This document shows, piece by piece, positions 7,871-15,432 of a stretch of 64,000 nt of DNA (its first letter is position 1; the number at the start of each line of letters is the position of its first letter). Location of the stretch: the NCBI GenBank assembly GCA_910576865.1, contig CAJTKE010000014.1, positions 7,541-71,540 on the forward strand. Reading direction: 5' to 3'. The position numbers and the translations under genes were made by a program. The notes under the pieces were generated by a model, which saw nothing but the letters and a program-made list of their open reading frames with translations, ran no database searches and was not told the origin of the DNA. Source of the stretch: an uncultured Oscillibacter sp. Its GTDB lineage: Bacteria; Bacillota; Clostridia; Oscillospirales; Oscillospiraceae.

Positions 7871-8842
7871 CTACTTTCCCGCTTTGGCCAGAATCCGCAA
7901 AAAATTTTCATGGGCGATCATGTTCCGCTCGGCGGCGCTCATGCCCAGCCGCTCCAGGCAGTCCAGGAAGGCCCCGGCATGGCCGCAGTCCTCCAGGCCC
8001 CGGGCGGCGTTGTTGCCCGGGCCCATGAATTCGCAGAAGTCAAAGCCGCAGGCCACGTGCTCCACCCCCATGACCTCCGCCATGTGGGCGGCGTGGAGGG
8101 CCAGGGTCTCCGCCGTCCGCTTCGCCGGGTCCCGGTGGACGAATTTGTGGTGGACGTTCAGCCCCACCACGCCGCCGCTGTCCCGGATGGCCCGCAGCTG
8201 CTCATCGGTGAGGTTCCGGGGGACATCGCACAGGGCGCGGCAGTTGGAGTGGGAGGCGATCACGGGCCCCCGGGCCAGCTTCATCACCTCCCGGAAGCCG
8301 CCGTCGTTCAGGTGGGACACGTCCACAAGCATCCCCAGGCCCTCCATCCGCCGGACGGCTTGGCGGCCCGGACCCGTCAGGCCCTTGGCGGGGTCCTGGG
8401 CGGCCCCGGCGGCGAATTTGTTCTCCTCGTTCCAGGTCAGCATCCCCACCCGGAGGCCCAGGGAGGCCAGCCGGTCCAGGGCCTCCGGGCCTTTCAGACC
8501 CTCCATGCCCTCAATGGCCAGGAAAGCGTAGATTTTCCCCTCCGCCCGGGCGGCCTCCGCTTCCTCCGCCGTGGAGACCACGGAGAGCCAGGGGCACTCG
8601 GCAAACTCCGCCTGAGCACAGGAGAGCATGACCTCCAGCCGGTGGGCGGGGTCCTCCCCGCCGGGAACGCCGGGCCAGAAGGTCCGGCCGCTCCCCCAGC
8701 CGTACCACAGGGCCAGCACCAGCCCCTCGATTCCGCCCCGGCGGAGGCGGTCCAGGTGATGGCGCTCCAGCACGTGGGTCTCCCCCTCCAGGCGGCGGCG
8801 GGTCACGTCGTAGAGCAGGTCGGAATGTCCGTCAAAGATCAT
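7871..8842 (-). CDS. Membrane dipeptidase-like metallopeptidase (M19 family)
   Basis: 323 residues with the M19 renal-dipeptidase fold. The N-terminal zinc motif is FDGHSD (His-x-Asp). LAIEGMEG carries the bridging glutamate, and VIASHSNCRAL and CGFDFCEFMG are the later metal-site blocks. Bacterial members cleave dipeptides in the cytoplasm. There is no signal peptide. ATG at 8842 follows AAAGGAG; the upstream in-frame ATG at 8887 would lie over the promoter and lacks a ribosome-binding site. It stands alone with its own promoter, upstream of galK. The physiological substrate is unknown. Confidence 0.88.
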   Translation of the reverse strand: MIFDGHSDLLYDVTRRRLEGETHVLERHHLDRLRRGGIEGLVLALWYGWGSGRTFWPGVPGGEDPAHRLEVMLSCAQAEFAECPWLSVVSTAEEAEAARAEGKIYAFLAIEGMEGLKGPEALDRLASLGLRVGMLTWNEENKFAAGAAQDPAKGLTGPGRQAVRRMEGLGMLVDVSHLNDGGFREVMKLARGPVIASHSNCRALCDVPRNLTDEQLRAIRDSGGVVGLNVHHKFVHRDPAKRTAETLALHAAHMAEVMGVEHVACGFDFCEFMGPGNNAARGLEDCGHAGAFLDCLERLGMSAAERNMIAHENFLRILAKAGK

Positions 8843-8885
8843 AACAAGGCTCCTTTCCTCCCGGCGGGAGGGCCGGGGCGCTTTC

Positions 8886-8915
8886 ATTGTATTCCCGGAG
8901 GGACCGGGATGGCAA
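8886..8915 (-). promoter_or_regulatory. Promoter of the M19 dipeptidase
   Basis: Minus strand TTGCCA (8910-8915), an 18-bp spacer, TACAAT (8886-8891), about 45 bp before the start codon. The rest of 8843-9040 shows a plus-strand AT-rich stretch (GTTAAAATAG, about 8979) that may hold the pyrH promoter, but no convincing -35 box. Confidence 0.6.
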
Positions 8916-9040
8916 GGGGTCTCCCGCTTTTTTTCGGAAAATCTCGTCTACCCCCTATGCAAACCCGGAAAAATACGTTAAAATAGAAATCACTGTAAAG
9001 TCCCAGGAGAACGACATATTCGGAAAAGGGAGGTCACGCG

Positions 9041-9757
9041 ATGACAAAACCTGTATACCGGCGGGTGCTGCTGAAAATCAGCGGCGAGGCCCTGGCCGGA
9101 GACAAGCGCACCGGGCTGGACTTCCAGATGATCGGCCGGGTCTGCGACGTGGTGAAGGAGTGCCTGAACCTGGGGGTCCAGGTGGGCCTTGTGGTCGGCG
9201 GCGGCAACTTCTGGCGGGGGGCCAAGGACGGCGGGGGCCGCATGGAGCGGACCCGGGCGGACCACATGGGCATGCTGGCCACCGTGATGAACTGTCTGGC
9301 CGTGGCCGACGTGTGCGAGCAGAAGGGCATCCCCGTCCGGGTCCAGACGGCCATCGAGATGCGGCCCATCGCCGAGCCCTACATCCGCTCCCGGGCCATC
9401 CGGCACCTGGAGAAGGGGAGGGTGGTCATCTTCGGCTGCGGCACCGGCAACCCCTTCTTCTCCACGGATACCGCCGCCGTCCTCCGGGCCGCGGAGATCG
9501 GCGCGGAGGTCATCCTGCTGGCGAAGAACGTGGACGGCGTTTACTCCGCCGACCCGGTGAAGGATCCCGCCGCCGTGAAATACGACTCCATCAGCTATGA
9601 CGACGTGCTGGCCCAGCACCTGATGGTGATGGACACCACCGCCACGTCCCTCTCCATGGACAACCACATCCCCGTGCTGCTCTTCGCCCTGAAGGACCCG
9701 GAGAACATCGTCCGGGCCGTCTGCGGCGAGAAGGTGGGCACCATCGTGGGAGAGTAG
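9041..9757 (+). CDS. pyrH: Uridylate kinase
   Basis: 238-residue bacterial UMP kinase of the amino-acid-kinase fold, phosphorylating UMP to UDP. Visible family blocks: RRVLLKISGEALAG at the N-terminus, VGLVVGGGNFWRG for phosphate binding, and the GCGTGNPFFSTDTAAVLRAAE block. Ribosome-binding site AAGGGAGG. It heads the translation/isoprenoid/replication run. In many Firmicutes rpsB-tsf precede it, but here the upstream neighbour is the divergent dipeptidase. Confidence 0.97.
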   Translation: MTKPVYRRVLLKISGEALAGDKRTGLDFQMIGRVCDVVKECLNLGVQVGLVVGGGNFWRGAKDGGGRMERTRADHMGMLATVMNCLAVADVCEQKGIPVRVQTAIEMRPIAEPYIRSRAIRHLEKGRVVIFGCGTGNPFFSTDTAAVLRAAEIGAEVILLAKNVDGVYSADPVKDPAAVKYDSISYDDVLAQHLMVMDTTATSLSMDNHIPVLLFALKDPENIVRAVCGEKVGTIVGE

Positions 9758-9768
9758 TACAATATTCA

Positions 9769-9799
9769 TTGTCAATTATCCATTATCAATTGTCAATTG
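9769..9799 (+). repeat. AT-rich heptamer repeat between pyrH and frr
   Basis: Four head-to-tail 7-mers, TTGTCAA, TTATCCA, TTATCAA and TTGTCAA, followed by TTG. Period is exactly 7. It stands out sharply as AT-rich in GC-rich surroundings. Similar intergenic heptamer repeats occur in other Clostridia and in cyanobacteria. Function unknown. Confidence 0.7.
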
Positions 9800-9827
9800 T
9801 TTACTGATTGAAAGGAGCGTCTCCATT

Positions 9828-10385
9828 ATGTTGAAGGATGAATACAAGGTATACGAGGAAAAGATGAAAAAGAGCATCGACTCCGTGGCGGCGGACTTCG
9901 CCTCCGTCCGGGCGGGCCGGGCCAACGCCTCCGTGCTGGACCGGATCATGGTGGACTACTACGGCAGCCCCACCCCCATCCAGCAGATCGCCGCCATCTC
10001 CTCCCCGGACTCCCGGACCCTGCTGATCTCCCCCTGGGACGGCTCCGCCCTGAAGCTGATTGAAAAGGCCATCCAGAATTCGGACCTGGGCATCAACCCC
10101 CAGAACGACGGCAAGGCCCTGCGTCTGGCTTTCCCCCAGCTGACGGAGGAGCGCCGGAAGGAGCTGGTGAAGCAGATCCGCAAGTACGCCGAGGGCGGCA
10201 AGGTCGCCGTGCGGAACATCCGCCGGGACGCCATGGACAACTTCAAGAAACAGGAGAAGAAGTCCGAGATCACCGAGGACGAGCTGAAGCAGGTGGAAAA
10301 GGACTTCCAGAAGCTGACGGACGAGAGCTGCAAGAAGCTGGACGAGCTGCTGGCCAAGAAGGAAAAGGAATTGATGGCGGTCTGA
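9828..10385 (+). CDS. frr: Ribosome recycling factor
   Basis: 185 residues, the normal RRF length. The sequence begins MLKDEYKVYEEKMKKSIDSVAADFASVRAGRANASVLD in family style (it includes SVRAGRA) and ends in the charged helix of domain I. With EF-G it splits post-termination ribosomes. Ribosome-binding site AAGGAG 10 nt before ATG. The stop overlaps the uppS start (TGATG), giving tight translational coupling. Confidence 0.98.
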   Translation: MLKDEYKVYEEKMKKSIDSVAADFASVRAGRANASVLDRIMVDYYGSPTPIQQIAAISSPDSRTLLISPWDGSALKLIEKAIQNSDLGINPQNDGKALRLAFPQLTEERRKELVKQIRKYAEGGKVAVRNIRRDAMDNFKKQEKKSEITEDELKQVEKDFQKLTDESCKKLDELLAKKEKELMAV

Positions 10386-11122
10386 TGGCGGAATACAACC
10401 ATGAAACGGGGCGGCTTGCGCCGCCCCGCCACATTGCGATCATCATGGACGGCAACGGCCGCTGGGCCACGAAACGTGGCCTCCCCCGGACGGCGGGCCA
10501 TAAGGCCGGGGCGGAGACCTTCCGGAAAATCGCCACGTACTGCAAGGACATCGGCGTGAAGTATCTGACGGTCTACGCCTTCTCCACGGAGAACTGGAAG
10601 CGCTCCGAGACGGAGGTCGCCGCCATCATGGCGCTTTTGAAAAAGTACCTCCTGGAGGCGGTGGATACCATGGAGCGGGACCACATCCGGCTCCACTTCT
10701 TCGGGGACATGACCCCCATCGCCCCGGAGCTGCGGGCCCTGGCCCGGGAGACGGACGAGATCACGGAGCACCTGAGCGCCGACGACTTCCAGGCCAACGT
10801 CTGCCTCAATTACGGCGGGCGGGATGAAATTCTCCGGGCGGCGCGGCGCTTCGCCGCCGACTGCGCCGCCGGGGTAAAGAAACCGGAGGAGCTGGAAGAG
10901 GCGGTCTTTTCCGGCTATCTGGACTCCCGGGGCATCCCGGACCCGGAGCTGATCATCCGCCCCAGCGGGGAGCAGCGGCTGAGCAACTTTTTGCTGTGGC
11001 AGTGCGCCTATGCGGAGTTTTACTACACGGACACCCTCTGGCCGGACTTCGACGAGAAGGAGATCGACCGGGCCATCGCGGCCTATCACGCCCGGGACCG
11101 GCGGTTCGGCGGCGTGAAGTAG
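10385..11122 (+). CDS. uppS: Isoprenyl (undecaprenyl) diphosphate synthase
   Basis: 245-residue cis-prenyltransferase. The substrate motif IIMDGNGRWATKRGLPRTAGHKAG holds the catalytic aspartate. NYGGRDEI and the C-terminal block RPSGEQRLSNFLLWQCAYAEFY are diagnostic. It makes the C55 lipid carrier for wall polymers. It overlaps frr by one base and is followed 19 nt later by cdsA. The open frame is full length and intact. Confidence 0.97.
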   Translation: MAEYNHETGRLAPPRHIAIIMDGNGRWATKRGLPRTAGHKAGAETFRKIATYCKDIGVKYLTVYAFSTENWKRSETEVAAIMALLKKYLLEAVDTMERDHIRLHFFGDMTPIAPELRALARETDEITEHLSADDFQANVCLNYGGRDEILRAARRFAADCAAGVKKPEELEEAVFSGYLDSRGIPDPELIIRPSGEQRLSNFLLWQCAYAEFYYTDTLWPDFDEKEIDRAIAAYHARDRRFGGVK

Positions 11123-11141
11123 GGAGAAGGGAGGAAGCCCC

Positions 11142-11939
11142 ATGAAATCGAGGATTCTGGTGGCCGTGGTGGGTATCCCGGCGCTTCTCTATGTGGTCCT
11201 GGCCGCACCTCCATTTGCGATGCTGGTCGCACTGCATCTTCTGGCGGGTATCGGGGCCATGGAACTCCAGCGTTGTGTCAGCGGCGTGAAAGAAAGCGGG
11301 ATGGTGGCCTTGAGCGTCATCACCGCAGTCTTTACGGTGGAGTGGTATTATGATCGCCCCGCCCATGCGCCCATGCTGTTTTTGCTGGAAGCCCTGGTGT
11401 TTTTCGGCTACGCCATTTTCAAGGGCGGAAAAGTCAAATTCAACCAGATCATGGCGGGGCTTTTCGGAAGCATTGCCATCGGCTGGTCCTTCGCGTCCTT
11501 CCTCCGTCTGGAGGCCTCCGGCATTCACCGGGCCTATCTCCTCCTGCCCTTCATCTTGAGCTTCGCCTGTGACACCTTCGCCTTCTTCGCCGGGCTTACC
11601 CTGGGGAAGCACAAGCTGGCCCCCAAGGTCAGCCCCAAGAAAACCATTGAAGGGTCCATCGGGGGCCTGGCGGGAAATATGGCTTGCGGCCTGCTGTTTG
11701 TTTGGGTCATGGACCGCTTCTTCGGCGGTTCCCTCATTGGATACGGGCCCATGGCAGCGCTGGCCCTGTTCTGCGGTGTTGTCGCCCAGGTCGGGGATTT
11801 GAGCTTCTCCCTCATCAAGCGGGAATTTGGGATCAAGGATTACGGTCATCTCTTCCTGGCCCACGGCGGCGTGCTGGACCGGTTTGACAGCGTGCTGTTC
11901 GTGGCCCCGATGATTGAGATTATTTTCAGCTTTCTGTAA
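11142..11939 (+). CDS. cdsA: Phosphatidate cytidylyltransferase
   Basis: 265-residue membrane enzyme making CDP-diacylglycerol. About seven transmembrane segments. The signature near the C-terminus reads SLIKREFGIKDYGHLFLAHG then GVLDRFDS; most CdsA proteins have a PGHGG there, so the LAHGG version is a small deviation. The KR, KD and DRFD residues that bind Mg2+-CTP are kept. SPKKTIEGSIGG is also conserved. ATG at 11142 after GGGAGAAGGGAGG. Confidence 0.93.
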   Translation: MKSRILVAVVGIPALLYVVLAAPPFAMLVALHLLAGIGAMELQRCVSGVKESGMVALSVITAVFTVEWYYDRPAHAPMLFLLEALVFFGYAIFKGGKVKFNQIMAGLFGSIAIGWSFASFLRLEASGIHRAYLLLPFILSFACDTFAFFAGLTLGKHKLAPKVSPKKTIEGSIGGLAGNMACGLLFVWVMDRFFGGSLIGYGPMAALALFCGVVAQVGDLSFSLIKREFGIKDYGHLFLAHGGVLDRFDSVLFVAPMIEIIFSFL

Positions 11940-11964
11940 TAGAATATGGAATAGAGATGCAGAC

Positions 11965-13116
11965 ATGACAAAGACAATTTCGATTTTGGGCTCCACCGGC
12001 TCCATCGGGCGGCAGACCCTGGAGGTGGCGGAGCAGCTGGGATTGACGGTGGCGGCCATCACCGCCCACAACAGCGTGACCCTGGCGGAGGAGCAGGCCC
12101 GGAAGTTCAAGCCCCGGCAGGTCATCATGACCGACGAGGCGGCGGCGAAGGACCTGAAAGTCCGTCTGGCGGACACAAAGACCCGGGTTCACGGCGGCGT
12201 GGCCGCCCTCTCCACGGCGGCGACATTGCCGGGGGTGGACACGGTGGTCACCGCCGTGGTGGGCATGGTGGGCCTGAAGCCCACACTCGCCGCCATCCGG
12301 GAGGGCAAGCGCATCGCCCTGGCCAACAAGGAGACCCTGGTCTGCGCCGGGGAGCTGGTGATGGAGGCGGCGGAGCGCCGGGGGGCGGAGATCGTCCCCG
12401 TGGACTCGGAGCACTCCGCCATCTTCCAGTGCGTCCAGGGCTGTCTGGACCGGGGGGAGATCCGGCGGGTGATTCTGACCTGCTCCGGGGGGCCCTTCTA
12501 TGGGATGACCCGGGAGGAAGTGGGGAAAAAGACCCGGGCGGACGCGCTGAAGCATCCCAACTGGACCATGGGCCCCAAGATCACCGTGGACTGCGCCACG
12601 CTGATGAACAAGGGCCTGGAGGTCATCGAGGCCATGCGGCTTTACCGCCTGCCCCTGACTCGGGTGAGCGTGGCCATCCACCGGCAGAGCATTGTCCACT
12701 CCCTGGTGGAGTTCCGGGACGGGGCGGTGCTGGCCCAGCTGGGCACGCCGGACATGCGCCTGCCCATCCGGTACGCCATGACCTACCCCCAGCGGGCGGA
12801 GTCGGCGGCGGAGCCGCTGAACCTGCTGAGCTGCCCGCCCCTGACCTTCGCGGAGCCGGACCGGGGGACCTTCCCCTGCCTGCGCCTTGCCGAGGTGGCG
12901 GCGGCCAAGGGGGGCACCGCCTGCGCCGTGCTGAACGCCGCCAACGAGGAGGCGGTGCGCCTGTTCCTGGAGGACCGGATCGGCTTCCAGGACATCTTCG
13001 ACCTCACCGCCCGGGCCATGACGGAGCTGCCCGTCATTCGCCGGCCCAGCCTCCCGGATATCCTGGAGGCGGACGCCGCCGCCCGGCGGGAGGTGCTGAA
13101 AAACTTTTCTAAATGA
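11965..13116 (+). CDS. dxr: 1-deoxy-D-xylulose 5-phosphate reductoisomerase
   Basis: 383-residue enzyme of the MEP isoprenoid pathway (DXP to MEP, NADPH). The NADPH loop GSTGSIGRQ opens the protein; ANKETLVCAGELV, VPVDSEHSAIFQC and CSGGPFYG are active-site blocks. The start is ATG at 11965, where similarity to the family begins; the open frame extends upstream into cdsA. The ribosome-binding site is weak (only a GAG within AATAGAGATGC), so translation may depend on coupling to cdsA. Confidence 0.97.
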   Translation: MTKTISILGSTGSIGRQTLEVAEQLGLTVAAITAHNSVTLAEEQARKFKPRQVIMTDEAAAKDLKVRLADTKTRVHGGVAALSTAATLPGVDTVVTAVVGMVGLKPTLAAIREGKRIALANKETLVCAGELVMEAAERRGAEIVPVDSEHSAIFQCVQGCLDRGEIRRVILTCSGGPFYGMTREEVGKKTRADALKHPNWTMGPKITVDCATLMNKGLEVIEAMRLYRLPLTRVSVAIHRQSIVHSLVEFRDGAVLAQLGTPDMRLPIRYAMTYPQRAESAAEPLNLLSCPPLTFAEPDRGTFPCLRLAEVAAAKGGTACAVLNAANEEAVRLFLEDRIGFQDIFDLTARAMTELPVIRRPSLPDILEADAAARREVLKNFSK

Positions 13117-13129
13117 GAGGCATGTTTCC

Positions 13130-14203
13130 ATGAGCTTCATCTTTGTTCTGGCGGGGATCTTCATCTTCGGTTTCCTGGTGGCCGTCCACGAGCTGGGCCA
13201 CTTCCTGGCGGCGCGGCTGTGCGGCGTGCGGGTCAGCGAGTTCTCCATCGGCATGGGGCCGCTGCTGTGGCACAGGGAGACGGGGGAGACCCGGTATTCC
13301 CTCCGGCTCCTGCCCATCGGGGGCTTCTGCGCCCTGGGGGAGGATGAGGAGGACACCGGGGACGAGCGCTCTTTCGCCCATCAGGGCTTCTGGAAGAAGT
13401 TCGTGATTCTGATTGCCGGGTCCGTCATGAACCTGCTGGCGGGCGTGGCCGTCATCGCCTGCATCTACGCCACGGCCAGCGGCTTTTACGTGGATCAGGT
13501 GGCGGGCTTTTCCGAGGGCTTTCCCCTGGAGGGGGAAGACGGCCTGATGGAGGGCGACGTCTTTTACAAGATCGACGGCTGGCGGACCTACCTCCGGGGG
13601 GACGCGGCCCTGTTCCTCCGCTTCAACGACGGCCGGGGCTGCGACATCGAGGTCATCCGGGACGGGGAGAAGGTGGTTCTGAAGGACCTGCCCCTGTACC
13701 GGGGGACCTACGACGGACAGGAGGGACGATTCGGATTGATGGTGGGCGCCGCCCAGGTCCCGGCCACGTTCCTCACCACCGTGAGGTTCATCGGCTATCA
13801 GACCCTGGACTTCATCCAGCAGGTGTGGTTCAGCCTCATCCAGCTGGTCAGGGGCAACGTGGGATTGTCGGACGTCAGCGGCCCGGTGGGCATCGTCTCC
13901 ACCATCACGGAGGTGGGCAGCGCCTCCAAGACCGCTCTGGACGCCCTGGAGAACATCGCCTTTTTCGGGGCCCTCATCGCCGTCAATCTGGCGGTGATGA
14001 ACCTGCTGCCCATTCCGGCTCTGGACGGGGGGCGCGTCTTCTTCCTGGCCATCGACGCGCTGTCCCTGCTGCTGTTCAAGCGGAAGGTGCCGGCGAAGTA
14101 TCAGGCGGCGGTGAACGCGGCCTGCTTCGCCCTTCTGATGGGCGTCATGCTGCTGGTGACCCTGAAGGACGTGGGACAGCTCTTTATGCGGGGAGGTTCG
14201 TGA
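13130..14203 (+). CDS. rseP: Site-2 protease RseP/RasP
   Basis: 357-residue intramembrane zinc metalloprotease. The zinc motif HELGH is in the first transmembrane segment (AVHELGHFLAAR, about residue 22). A PDZ-like region follows in the middle. The third zinc ligand is in NLLPIPALDGGRVFF. It cuts anti-sigma factors or signal-peptide remnants within the membrane. ispG starts one base after its stop, so the pair is co-translated. Confidence 0.95.
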   Translation: MSFIFVLAGIFIFGFLVAVHELGHFLAARLCGVRVSEFSIGMGPLLWHRETGETRYSLRLLPIGGFCALGEDEEDTGDERSFAHQGFWKKFVILIAGSVMNLLAGVAVIACIYATASGFYVDQVAGFSEGFPLEGEDGLMEGDVFYKIDGWRTYLRGDAALFLRFNDGRGCDIEVIRDGEKVVLKDLPLYRGTYDGQEGRFGLMVGAAQVPATFLTTVRFIGYQTLDFIQQVWFSLIQLVRGNVGLSDVSGPVGIVSTITEVGSASKTALDALENIAFFGALIAVNLAVMNLLPIPALDGGRVFFLAIDALSLLLFKRKVPAKYQAAVNAACFALLMGVMLLVTLKDVGQLFMRGGS

Positions 14204-14204
14204 C

Positions 14205-15242
14205 ATGACGAAGCGCTTGATGGTGGGCGGGGTCCCGGTGGGCGGCGGCGCGCCGGTGTCCATCCAGTCCATGTGCAACACAAAAACCGACGACGTGGCC
14301 GCCACCGTGGCCCAGATCAAAAAGCTGGAGGCCGCCGGGTGCGAGATCATCCGGGTGGCCATCCCGGATCAGGCGGCGGCGGAGGCCGTGGACAGGATCA
14401 AGGAGCAGATTTCCATCCCCCTGGTCGCCGACATCCACTTCAATTACAAATATGCCCTGGCCTGCGCGGAACGGGGCATCGACGCCATCCGCATCAACCC
14501 GGGCAACATCGGCGGGGAGGAGAACGTGAAAGCCGTGGCGGACGCCTGCCGGACCCGGGGCATTCCCATCCGGGTGGGCGTCAACGGCGGGTCCCTGGAG
14601 AAGGAGCTCCGGGCCAGGTATGGCGGCGTCACCGCCGGGGCCCTGGTGGAGAGCGCTTTGGGACAGGCCCGGCTGCTGAACCGGTTTGACTTTGACGACA
14701 TCTGCTTCTCCGTCAAGTGCTCCGACGTGCCGCTGACCATGGCGGCGTACTTGAGTCTCAGTGAGCAGACGGACTATCCCCTCCATCTGGGCGTGACGGA
14801 AGCGGGGACCCCCTCCATGGGCATGGTGAAGTCCGCCATGGGCATCGGGGGGCTTCTCTGCCTGGGCGTCGGGGACACCCTCCGGGTGACCCTCACCGCC
14901 GACCCGGTGGAGGAGATTTACGCCGCCAAGAAGATTCTCAAGGCGGCGGGCCTCCGGAAGACAGGGGTGAACCTGATCGCCTGCCCCACCTGCGGCCGGA
15001 CCCGCATCGACCTGATCCCCATGGCCGAGGAGGTGGAGCGCCGCCTGGCGGGCTGTGAGAAGAACCTCACTGTGGCGGTGATGGGCTGCGCCGTCAACGG
15101 CCCGGGAGAGGCCGCCGCCGCCGACATCGGCATCGCCGGGGGAAAGGGCGAGGGCCTGCTGTTCCGCAAGGGGGAGATTCTCTATAAGGTCCCCCAGGAG
15201 CGGCTGGTGGACGCGCTGATGGAAGAGATTGAGAAGCTGTAG
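14205..15242 (+). CDS. ispG: 4-hydroxy-3-methylbut-2-enyl diphosphate synthase (flavodoxin/ferredoxin)
   Basis: 345-residue Fe-S enzyme of the MEP pathway (MEcPP to HMBPP). The N-terminal TIM-barrel part has SIQSMCNTKT and VADIHFNYK. The C-terminal cluster domain carries CPTCGRTRID and MGCAVNGPGEA, the 4Fe-4S cysteines and catalytic glutamate. Together with dxr it gives two MEP-pathway steps within one run. Confidence 0.97.
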   Translation: MTKRLMVGGVPVGGGAPVSIQSMCNTKTDDVAATVAQIKKLEAAGCEIIRVAIPDQAAAEAVDRIKEQISIPLVADIHFNYKYALACAERGIDAIRINPGNIGGEENVKAVADACRTRGIPIRVGVNGGSLEKELRARYGGVTAGALVESALGQARLLNRFDFDDICFSVKCSDVPLTMAAYLSLSEQTDYPLHLGVTEAGTPSMGMVKSAMGIGGLLCLGVGDTLRVTLTADPVEEIYAAKKILKAAGLRKTGVNLIACPTCGRTRIDLIPMAEEVERRLAGCEKNLTVAVMGCAVNGPGEAAAADIGIAGGKGEGLLFRKGEILYKVPQERLVDALMEEIEKL

Positions 15243-15267
15243 GCGCTTGCGCGCGGGAGGACGTGCC

Positions 15268-15411
15268 GTGACGGAGAAGGGCGTTTGGGTCTTGGCGCTG
15301 GTGCTGGCGCTGCTACCGGCCTATGCCGCGGGACTGGACCGCTTGGGGCTGGTCACGCTGGCGGCTGCGCTGATCTATCTGGCCCTTCGCGGCAGGAGCA
15401 AGGGAAGCTGA
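15268..15411 (+). CDS. 47-aa two-helix membrane protein
   Basis: Small frame between ispG and polC. A GTG start at 15268 has GGGAGGA 6 nt upstream. The product begins MTEKGVWVLALVLALLPAYA, continues with a turn around GLDRLG, then a second hydrophobic segment (LVTLAAALIYLAL) and a basic end RGRSKGS. Two short membrane helices are predicted with a loop of about six residues. Function unknown. The spacing to ispG (25 nt) and polC (21 nt) fits an operon member. Confidence 0.6.
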   Translation: MTEKGVWVLALVLALLPAYAAGLDRLGLVTLAAALIYLALRGRSKGS

Positions 15412-15432
15412 ATTTGGAGACGAGAGGATACC

